Shown: positions 33,494 to 45,793 of the stretch, in pieces
How the letters are laid out: each line of letters opens with the position of its first letter
How positions within the stretch are numbered: the first letter of the stretch is position 1
Assembly (NCBI GenBank): GCA_022419385.1
Contig: JAJUBI010000005.1
Span: 1,488,001-1,552,000, forward strand
Direction of reading: 5' to 3'
Length of the DNA: 64,000 nt
Source of the DNA: Paraconiothyrium sp. Pb-2020
Lineage: Eukaryota > Ascomycota > Dothideomycetes > Pleosporales > Didymosphaeriaceae
The notes under the pieces: generated by a model
The model's input: only the letters and a program-made list of their open reading frames with translations
What the model was told of the DNA's origin: nothing
Database searches by the model: none
Translations under genes and position numbers: made by a program

Positions 33494-35542
33494 TTACTTC
33501 CTCCCCTTGCCCTTCTTCTTCCCTCCCTTCGCTCCACCGCCACCGCCACCCTGCTGCTGCTGCTGCTGCACAGATGCCTTGTCCTCGATACCGCCTTGCG
33601 TAAAACCCTCAGCCTTTTTCTTCCCTTTCCTGCCCTTCGGCCTGTAGTAACTCCGATCGCGCATCGGCAGCCACCGCTCGGCATCCATCTTCTTGTTAGG
33701 ATCAAATTCCTTTGGCATGCGGGCCTTTCGTATCCTCTTCGCCTTCGACGGAACCGATTTTGGTGCTGCGCGTTTACGAGATTCGGATGGTTGGGAAGGT
33801 AATGCAAGCGCTGGAACACCGGCGTCTTCTAGAGCCACGGCGTCGATGTCGGAGACGAGATGCGAGGCTTCGGGGAGTATGGATGTCAGGTCTGATGGGA
33901 TGCTAGATGAGTCCGTAACGCTGTATGCGGCTACTAAGCCGGCTATGGCCGCTCTGTCCTCGTTGTTTTGATCGTACAGGCCCCTGAAGATTTCTCCTGC
34001 AGTCTTAGCGTTATCCTGGTTATGTGTGTCCAAAAGCGCTGTCCCTGCGGCGACCAACAGCGCCTTGCTCGGTGCCTCCGTCTTGGATTTGTGTGGTTTC
34101 CCCCAGTATTCTGCTGCCTTTGAAAGTTCTGATCTTGCGGCTCCAGGGCGGCCTTGCTGCGCGTAAAGCGAAACAAGGGTGGCGACTAGGCCAGGGGCGA
34201 AGCGTACATCAAGGTCTGAAGCTGCCGCGGAATGGGAAAGGCGCGCAAAGAAAGATTCCAAGAAGTGCGTAGCGGCAGCATGGTTGCCGGTGAGGACGTA
34301 GAGATGGGTGATAGTGAGGATGAGGCCAACGTCCGTGGGTCGCTTTTCGAGGAGTGGTAGTATTTGTTTGAGCGAAGCCTTCTCAGTAGCAGCACTTCGA
34401 GCGTGCGCTGCTGCGTTCAAGACTGCGGCCATGTTGACGGCTGGTGAAAGTGAGGGCGTTGGCGCTGCGGAAATGACCTTCTCCGTGGAAGATGCTACCC
34501 CTGAGGATTTCTGAGAGAGGAGGTTGATAACGTATTCATCTTGGCGAAGGAGGTTCGTCTGAAAGGAGAAATATTGATCGGTCTTGGACGGCTTAGGTGA
34601 AGAATGAAAAAGTCGATGTGAGAGGTAAGGGTTCGAGTGCTCTTTGGATGCAGCGATGCTATTCACTTGAGCGATATGCCGGGTGGACAACTCTTTGATC
34701 CTGCCTTCTGTTAGCATGTGCCAATTGTTGATGTCTGCCTTCCTACTCAGTGAATGGAACTGTAGCTGCCAGTTGCTCGGCCTCGTCGATTTTCCCCATT
34801 TGTGTGAGGATGTAGATTTGTTGCACCTTCATGGGTAGTATCTCAGCCTTCTTCTCAGCATCACTCATATCTTCCACCTCATTGCAACGGTCGATCGCCC
34901 GCTTCAGACATATTTCTCCCTGCGCAAATTCGCCGCGTGCTATGCTCGCACATGCCGCATTGTATGCCGTTTCAAAAACGTCGAGATCTTCTCGTGCCGG
35001 CTTCTTCTTCTGTGCAAGCTCGCCTTGTCCGAACCACTCTAACTGCGCGTCCGTGGCGCCAGAATTAATGCGAATGTCGTATTCTTCATTTTCAGCGCCC
35101 TGGTTGGCCAATTCCCGGTACACGCGCGAGGCCTGGGCGAAGTTCTCTGAGCGGTATGCCTGCCCTCGTTAGCTCCACCTTCTTCAATTGCTCATACATT
35201 ATCCCGACTCACAGCCTGGGCAAGCACATGCTTCATTCCGCGGGCCGCGTTCTCAATCCCCGCACCAGCGATTTCTACAGCCTTCGCCGCATTCCCGGTC
35301 TTGTAAAGCGTATATGCATAGTGAAAGCGCGCCGTTTCCTGCAGCTCTTTTTGGTCCTCGAAGACCTTAAGCGCATCGTCGAACCTATCGAGATGTAGGA
35401 GCGCTACCGCTCTTACGTGGTGCGCTTGTGTGTTCGTCTTTGACTTTTTGATGGCGGCATTGGCGGCCTGTAGAGACTCTTCATGATCGTCGATGGTCGC
35501 CTGTGCGAGGAGGGCGGGAAGGGACTTGATTGAGGCGGCCAT
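33494..35542 (-). CDS. SRP72: Signal recognition particle subunit SRP72
   Basis: Part of the cytosolic SRP that binds signal peptides on ribosomes and targets them to the ER; SRP72 pairs with SRP68 and contacts SRP RNA. Three exons, 35542-35213, 35159-34747 and 34700-33494 (introns 53 and 46 nt), give 649 residues. TPR-like helices fill the first two thirds (HHVRAVALLHLDRFDDALKVFEDQ, ARFHYAYTLYKTGNAAKAVE, FETAYNAACASIARGEFAQGE). The diagnostic RNA-binding segment is near residues 575-612: MDAERWLPMRDRSYYRPKGRKGKKKA. The end is low-complexity: a glutamine run from a CAG repeat, a glycine run and a lysine-rich tail. For intron 2 two acceptors are in frame, 4 codons or fewer apart; I chose the one farther from the branch site. 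Confidence 0.96.
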
Positions 35543-35918
35543 TGTATGTTTCCGGGCTATATAGTGTCCATCAGGGGTATGTATGTGAAAGCTTGGGAGT
35601 TGAGCGGCGGCGAGGCGGGGTGGATGCGGCTCGCGTGTCGTTGGCGGGGATGGAGTGGGTTGCTCTTGCTCGCTTAAAGTTTCGATGGTCTGTGCATAGG
35701 ATGCTTGCGCGAGGACACATACATACATGGTCACAGTGGGTTACATGTAGTGGTATTTGTCGATAAGTGTACATAGGCTGCTCAGCCATCAGAGGTTCTA
35801 CCATAGAGCCTTCTAAAGCACCACTTTGCTGCGAAGCCTATACCAATCCCATATCCCATCAGTACAGTAACATGCTGTCTCCCAAGGTATAAAACGCCGA
35901 CGCCGTCGCTATGCAAAA
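35543..35918. other. SRP72 promoter region
   Basis: Short spacer between the SRP72 start codon and the TFIIE-alpha stop codon on the same strand. No coding content was seen. Confidence 0.5.
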
Positions 35919-37195
35919 TCAGTTGACATCCTCGAACTCATCTTCATCGCTCTCGTCTCCGCCATCACCGGTGGAGACGGCTGGTGTGGCCGCGTTCGTG
36001 GGGGTAGGAGCAGCCGAAGACTCCAACTTGACACGCTTGGCCTCTGGAACTGTCTCCACCATGGCGTCTTCGAATTCATCATCGTCCTCATCTTCTTCTT
36101 CGTCGTCTTCCTCCTCTTCTTGCTTCGCGCGTTCGGCGGCAAGCTGGGCGAAGACATCGTCCAGGTTACCAGCTTGATCGGGCTTGATGTCCACCATCTC
36201 TGCTTTGATCGTCGGCGTATCGGTCCCGTTCACCGCTGCAATTGCGTTGGCATTGCTGCTGTCTTGGCTTTTGTCGACGGTAGATTTGACGTGCCATGAA
36301 GGAAGCTGGTTCTGTGCAGCGATCTTCTCCTGGCGCGCCTTCTCGGCGGCACGTGCGGCTTCATTATACTCTGAATTCGAGGCAATCTGCACTTGAATCT
36401 TCTCCGCGGTAGTGTTCGTGCCCTTGACCGCTGTTGGTCGGACCACCGCCTCTTGGACGACCTCGTGCTTCGCACCGGGATTGATTTCCTTATCACGTGG
36501 AAGCTCAACAGCTCCTTCGATGGCATCCTTTCCTTCTACATGTGGGATGGTCACTGTATCAATCTGCTGCATGAGGTCAAGAATGGGCTTGAACTGTTTG
36601 TTGAACTTGGCTGGTGTGTCATCGCTGTCGACTTCTGGTCCTTCATCGTCGCCAAGGTAAACGAGTGGCCTGTGGCATTTCTTGCACAAAAAGCCGCTCT
36701 CGCGGCCCAGAGGGTCTATGCTATCCAGGACCTCAATCTGGGTGTACTGAGACTCGCATCCAAGGTTTTTGCAGGCAAATTCCATTTTCTCGGCCGTCGG
36801 TTTCGCATCCTTCTTTATGCGCGAGTCGACCTTGTGAATCTTGTATTTGACAGAATCGATGGCTCGGCGGTAGTCTATGTAGTAATATTCGCGGGTGACA
36901 GCCTTAAGGGCACCTTCGCGCGTCTCTTGTCGCTGGGCGATGGAGATGAGTCCGGCCTCCTTCAGCTTTCCGACGTACTTCCCGACCTGCTTCGTGCTCT
37001 TGCCCATGTCTAGCACAAGCACCAGGTCCTGCATATGAAGCCTAGAGCCCGTCAGCCTGATCCCCTTTCTCCATAGGTGCAGCCAACGTACGCGCCATGA
37101 TAGACCAGCGCGTCTACGACAACGATGTGCTCTGTTTCGTAGAACATGCGCACCACCGTTTTCACAAAGACCTTGCCGAGCTCGAGCGGGTCCAT
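35919..37195 (-). CDS. TFA1: Transcription initiation factor TFIIE alpha subunit
   Basis: General RNA polymerase II factor that recruits TFIIH and supports promoter opening; nuclear. Two exons, 37195-37092 and 37041-35919 (intron 50 nt), give 408 residues. The first exon (MDPLELGKVFVKTVVRMFYETEHIVVVDAL) continues across the intron into YHGALHMQDLVLVLDMGKSTKQV, together the winged-helix domain. A four-cysteine zinc ribbon follows: CKNLGC near residue 123 and CKKC near 153. The C-terminal half is charged, with an Asp/Glu run (EEEEDDEEEDEDDDEFED) as in known TFIIE-alpha proteins. It is divergent from PUS1 with only 264 bp between start codons. Confidence 0.96.
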
Positions 37196-37459
37196 GGCGG
37201 CGATGGGTGGCGAGGGTCTACGTGAGCGCGAATCGATGGTGCGAATGCGACGGCGAGGTTGGATGAGGAGAGGAGAGCGGCTGCGCTCCAGGCATCGGAG
37301 CGGACGCAACAAAGTAATAGACAATGACAAGGCGGTGATGCAGGCGGTGAGGCGGACCTGCAATGCCAAGACTGTAGCTCCAAAATTTAGATGCGAAGCT
37401 CCCCGCGTCTGTGCACCTCCATTGCTCGAATTCGTATCCATGCCCATCTGCTTGCCAAT
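37196..37459. promoter_or_regulatory. Compact bidirectional promoter region TFA1/PUS1
   Basis: Only 264 bp separate the two start codons of divergently transcribed housekeeping genes, so the two core promoters must lie very close together or overlap. No TATA box was recognised. The extent is inferred from gene ends only. Confidence 0.5.
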
Positions 37460-39452
37460 ATGGAGCAAGCTTTTGAGAAGCCAGATGTGCCAATGGCCTC
37501 CGACAGCAATCGCCGCCACGATTCGGGGAATCACGACAGGAAGCGCAAGCGCGACGACCGTGGTGGACGCGGTCGCGGTGGCAGACCCCTACAACACGGC
37601 AGCCATCAACATAAGAGAAGAAACATGGGGCGTAAGGAGCATAAGTGAGTGATTCGTAGGGTTGACAGGCGCTCCTCTAACTAAGTAGCCGTGAGCAACT
37701 AGACAGACGCGGGCGCAATGCGGAACAGCAGGATAAGAATAAGGAGAGGGCCGAAAAAGGCGAAAGTACGGCTCCGGCACTACCCTCAGCGTTTCCCGCC
37801 GAAGAGATCGAGGCTGAAGAACGCCGACCCAAGAAAAAGGTCGCTGTCATGATTGGATATTCTGGGACCGGCTACAAGGGCATGCAAATCGATAACAAGC
37901 AGAAGACTATCGAAGGCGACTTGTTCAATGCTTTCGTCAAGGCTGGTGCGATATCCAAGGCAAACGCAGACGATCCGAAGAAGTCCTCGCTAGTGCGGTG
38001 CGCGCGAACCGACAAGGGTGTGCATGCCGCGGGCAACGTGATCTCGTTGAAGTTGATCATCGAAGAGGGCATCGTCGAAAAGATCAACAGTCATCTTTCT
38101 GAACAGATTAGAGTATGGGGCATACAGCGGACAACAGGATCTTTCAGCTGCTACCAAGCTTGCGACTCTCGGTGGTACGAGTACTTGATCCCCACCCATA
38201 CATTTCTGCCCCCACATCCATCTAGCCATCTTGGGAAGAAACTCGAGGAGCTCGCCGAGAAAGAGGGTGATCTGGAAGAGTATCGGAAGCGCCAGGCGGA
38301 GGTCGCGAATTTCTGGCCGGAGGTAGAAGAGAAACATATCAAGCCAATTTTGGAGACACTGGACGACTCGATAAGACCGCTTGTAGAAGAGGCTCTGTAC
38401 AGCGTGGATGCGGTTGACGCTCCATTAGACGATGATCCCGCTATCGAGGCGGCCATCGAGACTGAGCAAAAGTCTACCGAACCGGTGGTAGATGCTGAAG
38501 TTTCAGACGAAACCACAACCGCAAAAGAGAACACCAACGAAGACATCGGAAACAAGTTATCAGTTGAGCCGACAAGTCAAGAGGTGGAGGAAACACTCGA
38601 TACCATCCAGAAACAACAGCCAGACATTAATCTCAACTCCGAAACTGACGGCTCAATGCCTCTTCCAGACTCTGAAGTCAACAAGCACGCCTTAGAAGCC
38701 GCCGTCAAAGTCCTCAAAAAAGCCTACCTCGAAGCAAAAAAAGCTTACCGCATCTCCCCCGAGCGCCAAGCGCGCGTCCAAGCAGCCCTAAACCAATATG
38801 TCGGCACTCACAAGTTCCACAACTACACCATTCAGAAGAAGTTCAACGACCGCTCTGCGCAGCGCTACATCAAGTCATTCAAGGTCGAAGAGAAGCCTAT
38901 CATCATCAACGACACCGAGTGGCTGTCGCTCAAGGTGCATGGACAAAGCTTCATGATGCATCAGATCCGCAAGATGGTCGGCATGGCTGCGCTTACGGTG
39001 CGCTGTGGCACGAATCCCAACATCTTCAAGTTGTCGTTTGAGAACAATGTCGTGCGCATTCCAAAGGCGCCTGGTCTGGGTCTACTGCTGGAAAGACCAG
39101 TATTCGACTCGTACAACGACAAGCAAGCCAAACAGGCGGGCTGGGAGAGCATCGATTTCTCGAATTACGAGAAGCAGATTGCAGATTTCAAGGAGCGGGA
39201 AATCTATCAGCGTATATTTAGGGAAGAAGCGCAGGGGAACCAGTAAGTTTTACTCAGCAAATACATAGCTACAAGAGCTTACATGGCAACAGGTTCAACT
39301 CTTTTTTTACGCACCTGGACAATTACCGGGATCCGATCTTCTTATACCTAACCTCCGGCGGGTTGGAAGCGACGAAGAAGTTGAACAATAAGTCTTTGCA
39401 GGGCCAATTCGAGGAATCAGAGGACGAGAATGCGTCAGGTGGCGAGGGCTGA
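37460..39452 (+). CDS. PUS1: tRNA pseudouridine synthase Pus1
   Basis: Isomerises uridines in tRNA (and some snRNA and mRNA) to pseudouridine; usually nuclear. Three exons, 37460-37644, 37689-39242 and 39293-39452 (introns 44 and 50 nt), give 632 residues. The N-terminus is basic and glycine-rich (KRKRDDRGGRGRGGR), fitting nuclear import. The TruA-type catalytic domain starts at KKVAVMIGYSGTGYKGMQ. The catalytic aspartate lies in CARTDKGVHAAGNVISLK (about residue 167). An acidic, low-complexity insert of ~130 residues (about 275-405) separates it from the second half, which resumes at THKFHNYTIQKKF and continues to SFMMHQIRKMVGMA. The last exon supplies FNSFFTHLDNYRDP and an acidic tail. The assignment is firm. 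Confidence 0.96.
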
Positions 39453-39844
39453 GCTTCTGCTAGCAGATAATGGAGCCAACCAATACGGTTCAAGAGTAGA
39501 TTCCCAACATAAATCTACACCATCAATTTTGTGCACATGGACCATACGGGTCTTGAACAACCCAAAAAGGGTTCTGGCAAATCTTGGTACTTGAAGCGTC
39601 GACCTAACAAAGTCCTCGTGATGTAACACACGCTTATTTAGTATTGAAGCACCCAATATTACTGTCAGCCACATGGCTTCACATCCTCGCTTGCATTTTC
39701 TCTTCGCCGATCGAAGACTGCTCTTCCACCACTACGTCTACAAAGCGTTGATGCAATTGTACAAAAGAAAGAACAAGGGTATGTACAGGGTGGAATAATA
39801 CCAAAACTCTCGCACCTATGTAACGTCCAAGGTTGAGCCAATCT
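39453..39844. other. Convergent intergenic region PUS1 / RMD1-like
   Basis: Expected 3' UTR sequence of two convergent genes. Nothing else was seen. Confidence 0.5.
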
Positions 39845-41465
39845 CTAGTCGCCTGCAGCATTCAAGTCAACAACAATGTTGATGGCTGCAACCACGACTT
39901 CGGCAAAGATGAGGATGATGACGATCCACTCGAGGAGTTCACCCTGCGCGCCGTCAGTACTGTCTATAGTCTGTATAAAACGTAGTGAAGGAGCAACTTA
40001 CATGCGTGACTGTTAGTTGGTCCTTCAATACCGCCAATAAGTCTCCGATCACGTTTAGCCTCTCCGTCAACAAACTGACTCTCTGGTCCATTTCCAGGTA
40101 GCTTCTTACGGCCTGGTAAACAGGGTCTAGTTGCGGTTCCGCCCACATGAGCTCTGGCGCGTCTAACACACTACCCTGTAAATGAATGCTGATCCTGAGG
40201 ATGAACAATTCGCCGATTTGCATGTTGATCTGCTTCTTGTTGAGGTTGATTTTCCCAGATACCGCAATTTGAGCGGGTATGTCCTTCGTATCATCGATGG
40301 TGTTGTCGACGAGGTCCTCGAACAGCGAGGTCTTCACAGACTGCGACAAACCATGGCTGATGGCGAGCTTGATCATGTAATTCTTCTTGTCTCGAAGTGA
40401 AATGAAGTCGTTGTAGATGCGAGCCTGGTATTCACGCGTGTAGTAGAAGTTGAACTCCTCTGTCTCAATCTCGTCCTTTCCGAGCTTGTCGACTTCGAAT
40501 TTAGCTATCTCCTTGAGAAAGCGTTTCTCTTCTTGTGTCGTCATGCCCCATATCACTACCGTGCCATATTCGAACAGGAACACTTCAGGCGTGTGCACCA
40601 AAGTGTCGAAGTCTTGGGTGTCCATGGAAGGATCGGAGTCTGCGTGGGTGGGCACAGGTCGTTCGCGATGGTCGGATCCTTCACCGTGGCCTATTGATGG
40701 GGCATCTTCGTTGTCATGCAGATCTATTAGTACTTCTCTTCTTCGCTCATTCTCAGCGTCTACCTCAATGGCGCTATCGGAGTATCTCCGCTGTCTCTCC
40801 GGCGGATGTTGTTCCTCCACGCTTGTACTTGCAACCTTCTCTGGCCCCTTGGTCCCGTAGTTGTAAGGTGAATATATACACTCGTCAAAGCGCTTCGGTT
40901 GAGCACCTCTTAGCCGTGCCTTGCCTTTGAGGAAGCGCATTAGGTCGTCCATCTTATAGGAGGCGGCCGTGCAGTACGCCGTCACTCTGGGCAGGCGCTC
41001 CCGATCTGCTTTTCCTAATCGGGCGGCATCTCTTCTGGCGGTTGGATCCTTTATCCGAGTGTACTGCACGTATACATCCCGGCCGCTTTCCTCGTCATCG
41101 TCCTCGTCGCCATGCTCCGGATCTGGCAGGAGCTTGAGTTTCTGAGCCGTCCTCGTTGTTCTCTGGGGACCAATCTTGGGTGCCGGGTTATGGTGCGGGA
41201 TCATGGCAGCTCCAGAGCTGTTTCTTCTCCTCAGCCTGTTGTTGAGCGAAGTCATCATGGGCTTGCCACCCTGTCCGGGGGCATTTGTGACTGGTTGTGG
41301 ACCGGAGGGCGGCGCCGCGCGTGGCTGTTGCTTTGGGCTGCTCGACTGGACGGTGGGATTGAATGTGACAGTTCTTTGCGGCCGTGGAGCAACCGGACGG
41401 GGCCCAGTCGAGCCGTGCGACATTGAAGAGATTAGCGGCGTGGTTTCGGTCGAGCTCGACGCCAT
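39845..41465 (-). CDS. Rmd1/Rmd8-like DUF155 membrane protein
   Basis: Two exons, 41465-40002 and 39943-39845 (intron 58 nt), give 520 residues. The first ~230 residues are polar, Pro/Ser-rich and acidic. The DUF155 domain begins around LPRVTAYCTAASYKMDDLMRFL and is clear from VFLFEYGTVVIWGM onward, then FNFYYTREYQARIYNDFISL, SHGLSQSVKTSLFE, and a long helical region ending ERLNVIGDLLAVLKDQLTVTH. The short second exon adds GELLEWIVIILIFAEVVVAAIN, a transmembrane helix, so ignoring the intron would lose the membrane anchor. Yeast relatives: Rmd1 (cytosolic) and Rmd8 are needed for sporulation, and Rmd9/Rrg-type DUF155 members act in mitochondria. The exact paralogue and location are uncertain. 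Confidence 0.92.
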
Positions 41466-42375
41466 GTTGAACCCTTTTCACGTGGGTCTACCAATGTTGC
41501 GACACTCGAGGATTTTAAGAGCGATCGTTAGGAAAGCATGACTGAGAAGGCAGGCACGGGCAGCCCAGGCGCCATGTGTTGTGTTCCGGTGTTGGTGGGT
41601 GCGGAAGAAGAGGTGCTCAGAGCTGGGCTGCTGGGAAATGCACAGGCATGACGTTTCCAAGCTCTTCCCAGCAGCCCGTGCACGGGCCCACAGATCCATG
41701 CAGTGGAGCGTAACGGATACGCACCTCAGCCCTCTTTCACTCACATTGGCTTGACCCTACCCTTGACAACGCTTCTTGATCTGTACGGATGGTGGCTCGT
41801 ACCAGGAGGATCTCATGCCGTCCCAATCAACAAATCCTCCTGCTGGCCGCCTCGCACAACATGCACGTCATCCTTCCAGCATGTAGTTGACAGCTCCGAC
41901 CCTGTCGGAAAGCTTTGACATGGGATCAGATCGATTCAGAGTCTTCTCGTACCTTCCAAAGCTCGTCGGCCGCTTGCATTTTGGTTATGTTCGTGTGTAC
42001 TGACTCGATGTGTTGTGGCTCGGATGATGCCAGATTTTTGAGCAGCATCCGCACTCTGTAATAAGCACCCGGCGCGATGCCTGACCGGCTTCATTCATCG
42101 ACGTACATTCAAGCACTTTTGATGTGTTACTGGATAGGCTACAAACAGGGGGATGTAGGCAGCCCATATATGACTAGTCCCAACTGGTCCGAAGCCAGGC
42201 ACCTGCTCGCGCAATGCGGCAATGCGGCACGGCGGTAACCCTACAAAAGTTCAGCATCACCGCTTAGTGCAGCACATATTCAACGGTCATGTTTGATTTG
42301 CATTTTTAGGATTTCCCAAGCAAAGATCGTTCTGAGTCTCCAAATTCCCATACTCGCTTCACTCCCCATCCCACC
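41466..42375. other. Divergent intergenic region
   Basis: Promoter space for the RMD1-like gene (-) and the small-family gene (+). No coding content or clear motif was seen. Confidence 0.5.
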
Positions 42376-43681
42376 ATGTCTGACCCACCGCTGCCCAGCC
42401 CTGGCACCCAATCAAAGATCAAAATCGATTCAGCCATGCGTCAATTCAGCTTGTGGGTATTTTTGTCCCTCCTTACTCACAGTATTAATGTTACCAAGTG
42501 TGAATTGGAAAATCGACACCATGACCGCCGAGATCCGCACGCTAGAGCGCAGAATGACCGACCTCAGGCTTGAGATTTACGAAAAGGAATTAGCATTGAA
42601 GACCACATGGAGTGACAGACTCGAACATACAGCGAAGCAATACAGCCAGGCACATCTCCGTGATTGGTCATCGGTTCTCTATGTTTTGCTCCCCCGTGAG
42701 CTTCGAGACATCATCTACTCACTCTGTCTCCACCATGATTTCGATGGCCAGGTCTTGGCTAGAAGTTTGAGTATATTATATGGCTTCAGCGATCAGAACG
42801 ATGACTGGCGGAAAGAGCAACGGCTGCGCGAGTACGTGCTGCTAGATCCGGCGTTTGTAGGGAGAGAAGTGGCAAAGGAGGTCGCGGAAATGGTTTACAG
42901 GGGGGCGGATGTACCGTTTTTCGGAACGAGTGGCCACGACGGGAAGCCCCGCATCCTACACCTTCGTGCCTTCTTGAAAAGCGATTTCTTCGGGTTAGGT
43001 ACGTACCGCCTCTTCACTTGTCCTACAATGAATAGCGCAGAAGGCAGTCACTGATGAGCATAATGCAAAGGCCTACGCGCCGGAGACCACATCCGCCGTC
43101 TCCAACTCGAACTACACAAGAACAAGCTCAACAAGTACCGTTCGTCCCTCTACTACAATCTAAAATCCCTCTTCCTCTACTGTAATAACCGCAGCCTGAA
43201 AATCGAAATGCGCTTTCCCCGGGGTAATTCCGCAGTCGATGTCCTTGTCTACCTGCGCGTCCTGCGGAAAATCCACGCTTCCTTCACTGGCGCAAACATC
43301 TCCTTCGACGTCAGTTACATACGCAGAGTTCACGACCCGCGCTGCTCAGGCGTGGACAAGGACGAGGTCACCGACTTGAACCTTACGCACATATTTGAGA
43401 TTTCGCAGGGGATATGGAAAGAGCACTTGATGACGTTGTGCGAGTGCGTAGGGGAGCTTTGGGTAAGAGAGAAGAGGTGGCTGGGCTATCGGGCGAGGAA
43501 GAAGCAGAGGGACGTGTGGGACGAAATGGGTGAGGGGACGCTCAGATTGGTTGATACGCATGGTCGAAACGTGTGGGATGGCCTTCCAGGAGGGTGCACG
43601 CCGTTGTGGGGTGAATGTTGGAACGAGGAACATTGGCACCAGGGTACGTGCCACGGAGTGCACGAGGAAGATACGGAGTAA
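42376..43681 (+). CDS. Uncharacterised fungal protein with an LPxELRxxIY motif
   Basis: The secure part is two exons, 42521-42998 and 43071-43681 (intron 72 nt), 362 residues from ATG 42521 (MTAEIRTLERRM). A longer model starts at ATG 42376, which has an excellent context (CCACCATG), with a 46-nt intron (42453-42498), giving 395 residues; its donor is GTGGGT. An N-terminal helix (residues ~5-45, likely coiled coil) precedes LLPRELRDIIYSLCL, the short F-box-like element common to a large family of uncharacterised Pezizomycotina proteins. The second exon has a conserved-looking core (HIRRLQLELHKNK, LKSLFLYCNNRSLKIEMRF) and ends in a Trp/Cys-rich tail. No function can be given. Confidence 0.75.
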
Positions 43682-44446
43682 ATTTTGGAGGGGTTCTTTT
43701 GTCCGTCGCAGGATCCGGCTGCAGTAAGGTTTTCGTCGAAGATGGGGGTTTGACGGTGCTCTTAGTTATTTTCACATCGAAGAGAATAAGTGCATCGGGA
43801 CACAAACCATTGGGTCCTTCCTCGATTCTCATATCTTGATCCTGATATCCTCGAAGACGTCTGTCTATGTACGACTCTTTTTCATGCTAGAGCATTTGCG
43901 GGATTCCTAATTTGTCACGTTCTAATAGTCCATTTCCAGAACCGAACTTCCCAATCCAGCTAATTCACCTGACCGATCACATCAACCCGGCAGCGATCGC
44001 ATCGGTCTCTAGAAGAACGGCAATGTTTGTGGAGCTAGGCACTAGGGCTTCGTCTGGGAGATCCCTGACTATGTCAAAAAGGGTCACATTGTCTCTGTGG
44101 GATACAGAGAGTCATCGTAAGCCTGCTCTCTAGATCACACTTGTTTATTTGAGCAAATTTAGAGTACGTAACACGATGGCCAGAGAAACGTCGAGACTAC
44201 TTGACTGTGGTGCTCAGTTATACGTTGAGCTCGACGCAAGGTCATATCATGAGGGAAACTGATGAGAGACCTCTGAGAGTGTGGATGTAATCTTATTGCA
44301 GTCTGAAGCTAAGGGAATCGCGGGTGAACCAATGCGCACCGAGCCGTACTTTCAGGCAACGAAAAGCTTGAACGTGGCTGCGCTTGGTCCTATCGACACT
44401 GATTGGAGACGGGACAGTGATCTCTGATGCCAGTGCGTCACATTGG
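43682..44446. other. Convergent intergenic region, no gene seen
   Basis: Lies between two convergent genes. Only short unrecognised frames are present. Confidence 0.5.
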
Positions 44447-45793
44447 CTACCGGGCCACAGCAGCCTCCGTTGCTTTCAAGCTGCCTACGACAGCGAAGCA
44501 TATGAGGGGTGTGATAGCGTAGCTAATCTGTAGAATAAGTCAGTATGTATAGCACGCATGGACTGGAATTCTTACCGTCAAGAACTTTGCAATGACCATC
44601 TTCTCCTCCTCCGGGCTCCCTGTTACGTCAGTCAATGCCACCAATATCATCGCACTAGGTCCAGATGACATCAGCATCATGGCAAACCATAACATGGGAT
44701 CACTGCTCAATACATTCGTCTTGGTGGCAAGGGCATAAATCAAAGGTATGCTGACAGCCGGCCAAAAGAAGAAGCGCATCAAGAATACAAAAGCCATGCT
44801 CTTTTTCGAGATGGTGCCACTCTCCTCGCCAGCTTTCATCTTGCGCAGACTTTGGCTCAATTTCACGCCCACGACAATAATTTGTGTCGTTGCAAAGAGC
44901 TCGCCGACATTTTTGACGGCTGTAGTGAGCCAAGCGTTGAAGTAGCCACCATCGTTGCTGTCGTTGAAGAAAAGGCGGTGCAGCGGCGGCGTCAAACCAA
45001 TAATGGCGCCTACTAAAGTTCCGAGCAAGGGAGCGTTGGCAAATTGGTACAAAAAGTCAAGTAACTGTTGCGCCCAGGGTGGTAGGCTCTGGAGCCATTT
45101 CGTCGTCCACTTGTAGCCTCGGCGTTCAGCACGATTGATTGGGCGTACCGCACGTTGCGGGAGCAGTGATGTCTCCTCATCAATTATGCCATCTGGACCA
45201 CGTTCCGGGCTGTCTTCCCCCTCACTATTCACTTCTTCGCCCTCTTTGCTATCGTCTGGTGCATCCTCATCGCTCGGCCGCAGCAGTCGGGGCCCCAGTG
45301 CAAAAGTCAGGCTGTTGCTGACCATGGCGTTGATCAGAAAGTACGACTCAGCCCGGTCGAGCGCCTTGGACGCGTCGTCGCCTGATGGGATTATGGCATC
45401 GAGAACACCCGTGGTGCTCAGCGATTGAATGAGCAACAGCGGCAGACTCGTCGTGTTGTTGAAGGTCACGGCCAGCTTGACCCAGTTGGGCAATTTGAAG
45501 ACGCGGCATGCGACGGCGCTAATTCCCAGCGAGATGAGCGTATACGAGATGGACCAGATGAGAATGGGCACATAACGTACGCCGGTGTCCGTATCCAGGT
45601 TCGTGCCCAGCTTGTAAATGAGCAACGCGGGCAAGAACATGCGCACACATGCCCGCGACACCTCTTTCGCCGCACCCGTAGAGAGGAGGTTGAACTGCGC
45701 GGTAAGGACGCCGAAGAAGATGGTTATCAGGACGGATATGGAGGCTTGAAGAGCCCCAACCAATGGCACCACGAGCTCCTTGTCCATGCCCAT
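44447..45793 (-). CDS. Auxin efflux carrier-like (Mem_trans) permease
   Basis: Two exons, 45793-44576 and 44527-44447 (intron 48 nt), give 432 residues. Two bundles of about five helices flank a hydrophilic acidic loop (DEDAPDDSKEGEEVNSEGED). Family signs are LITIFFGVLTAQFNLL, ACVRMFLPALLIYKLG and LAVTFNNTTSLPLLLIQSL in the first half, and NAPLLGTLVGAIIGL and LMSSGPSAMILVALTD in the second. The last helix (ISYAITPLICFAVVGS) is encoded only by the 81-bp terminal exon. Plant PIN and yeast ECM3-like proteins belong to this family; fungal substrates are largely unknown, and the membrane (ER or plasma) cannot be told. Confidence 0.93.
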
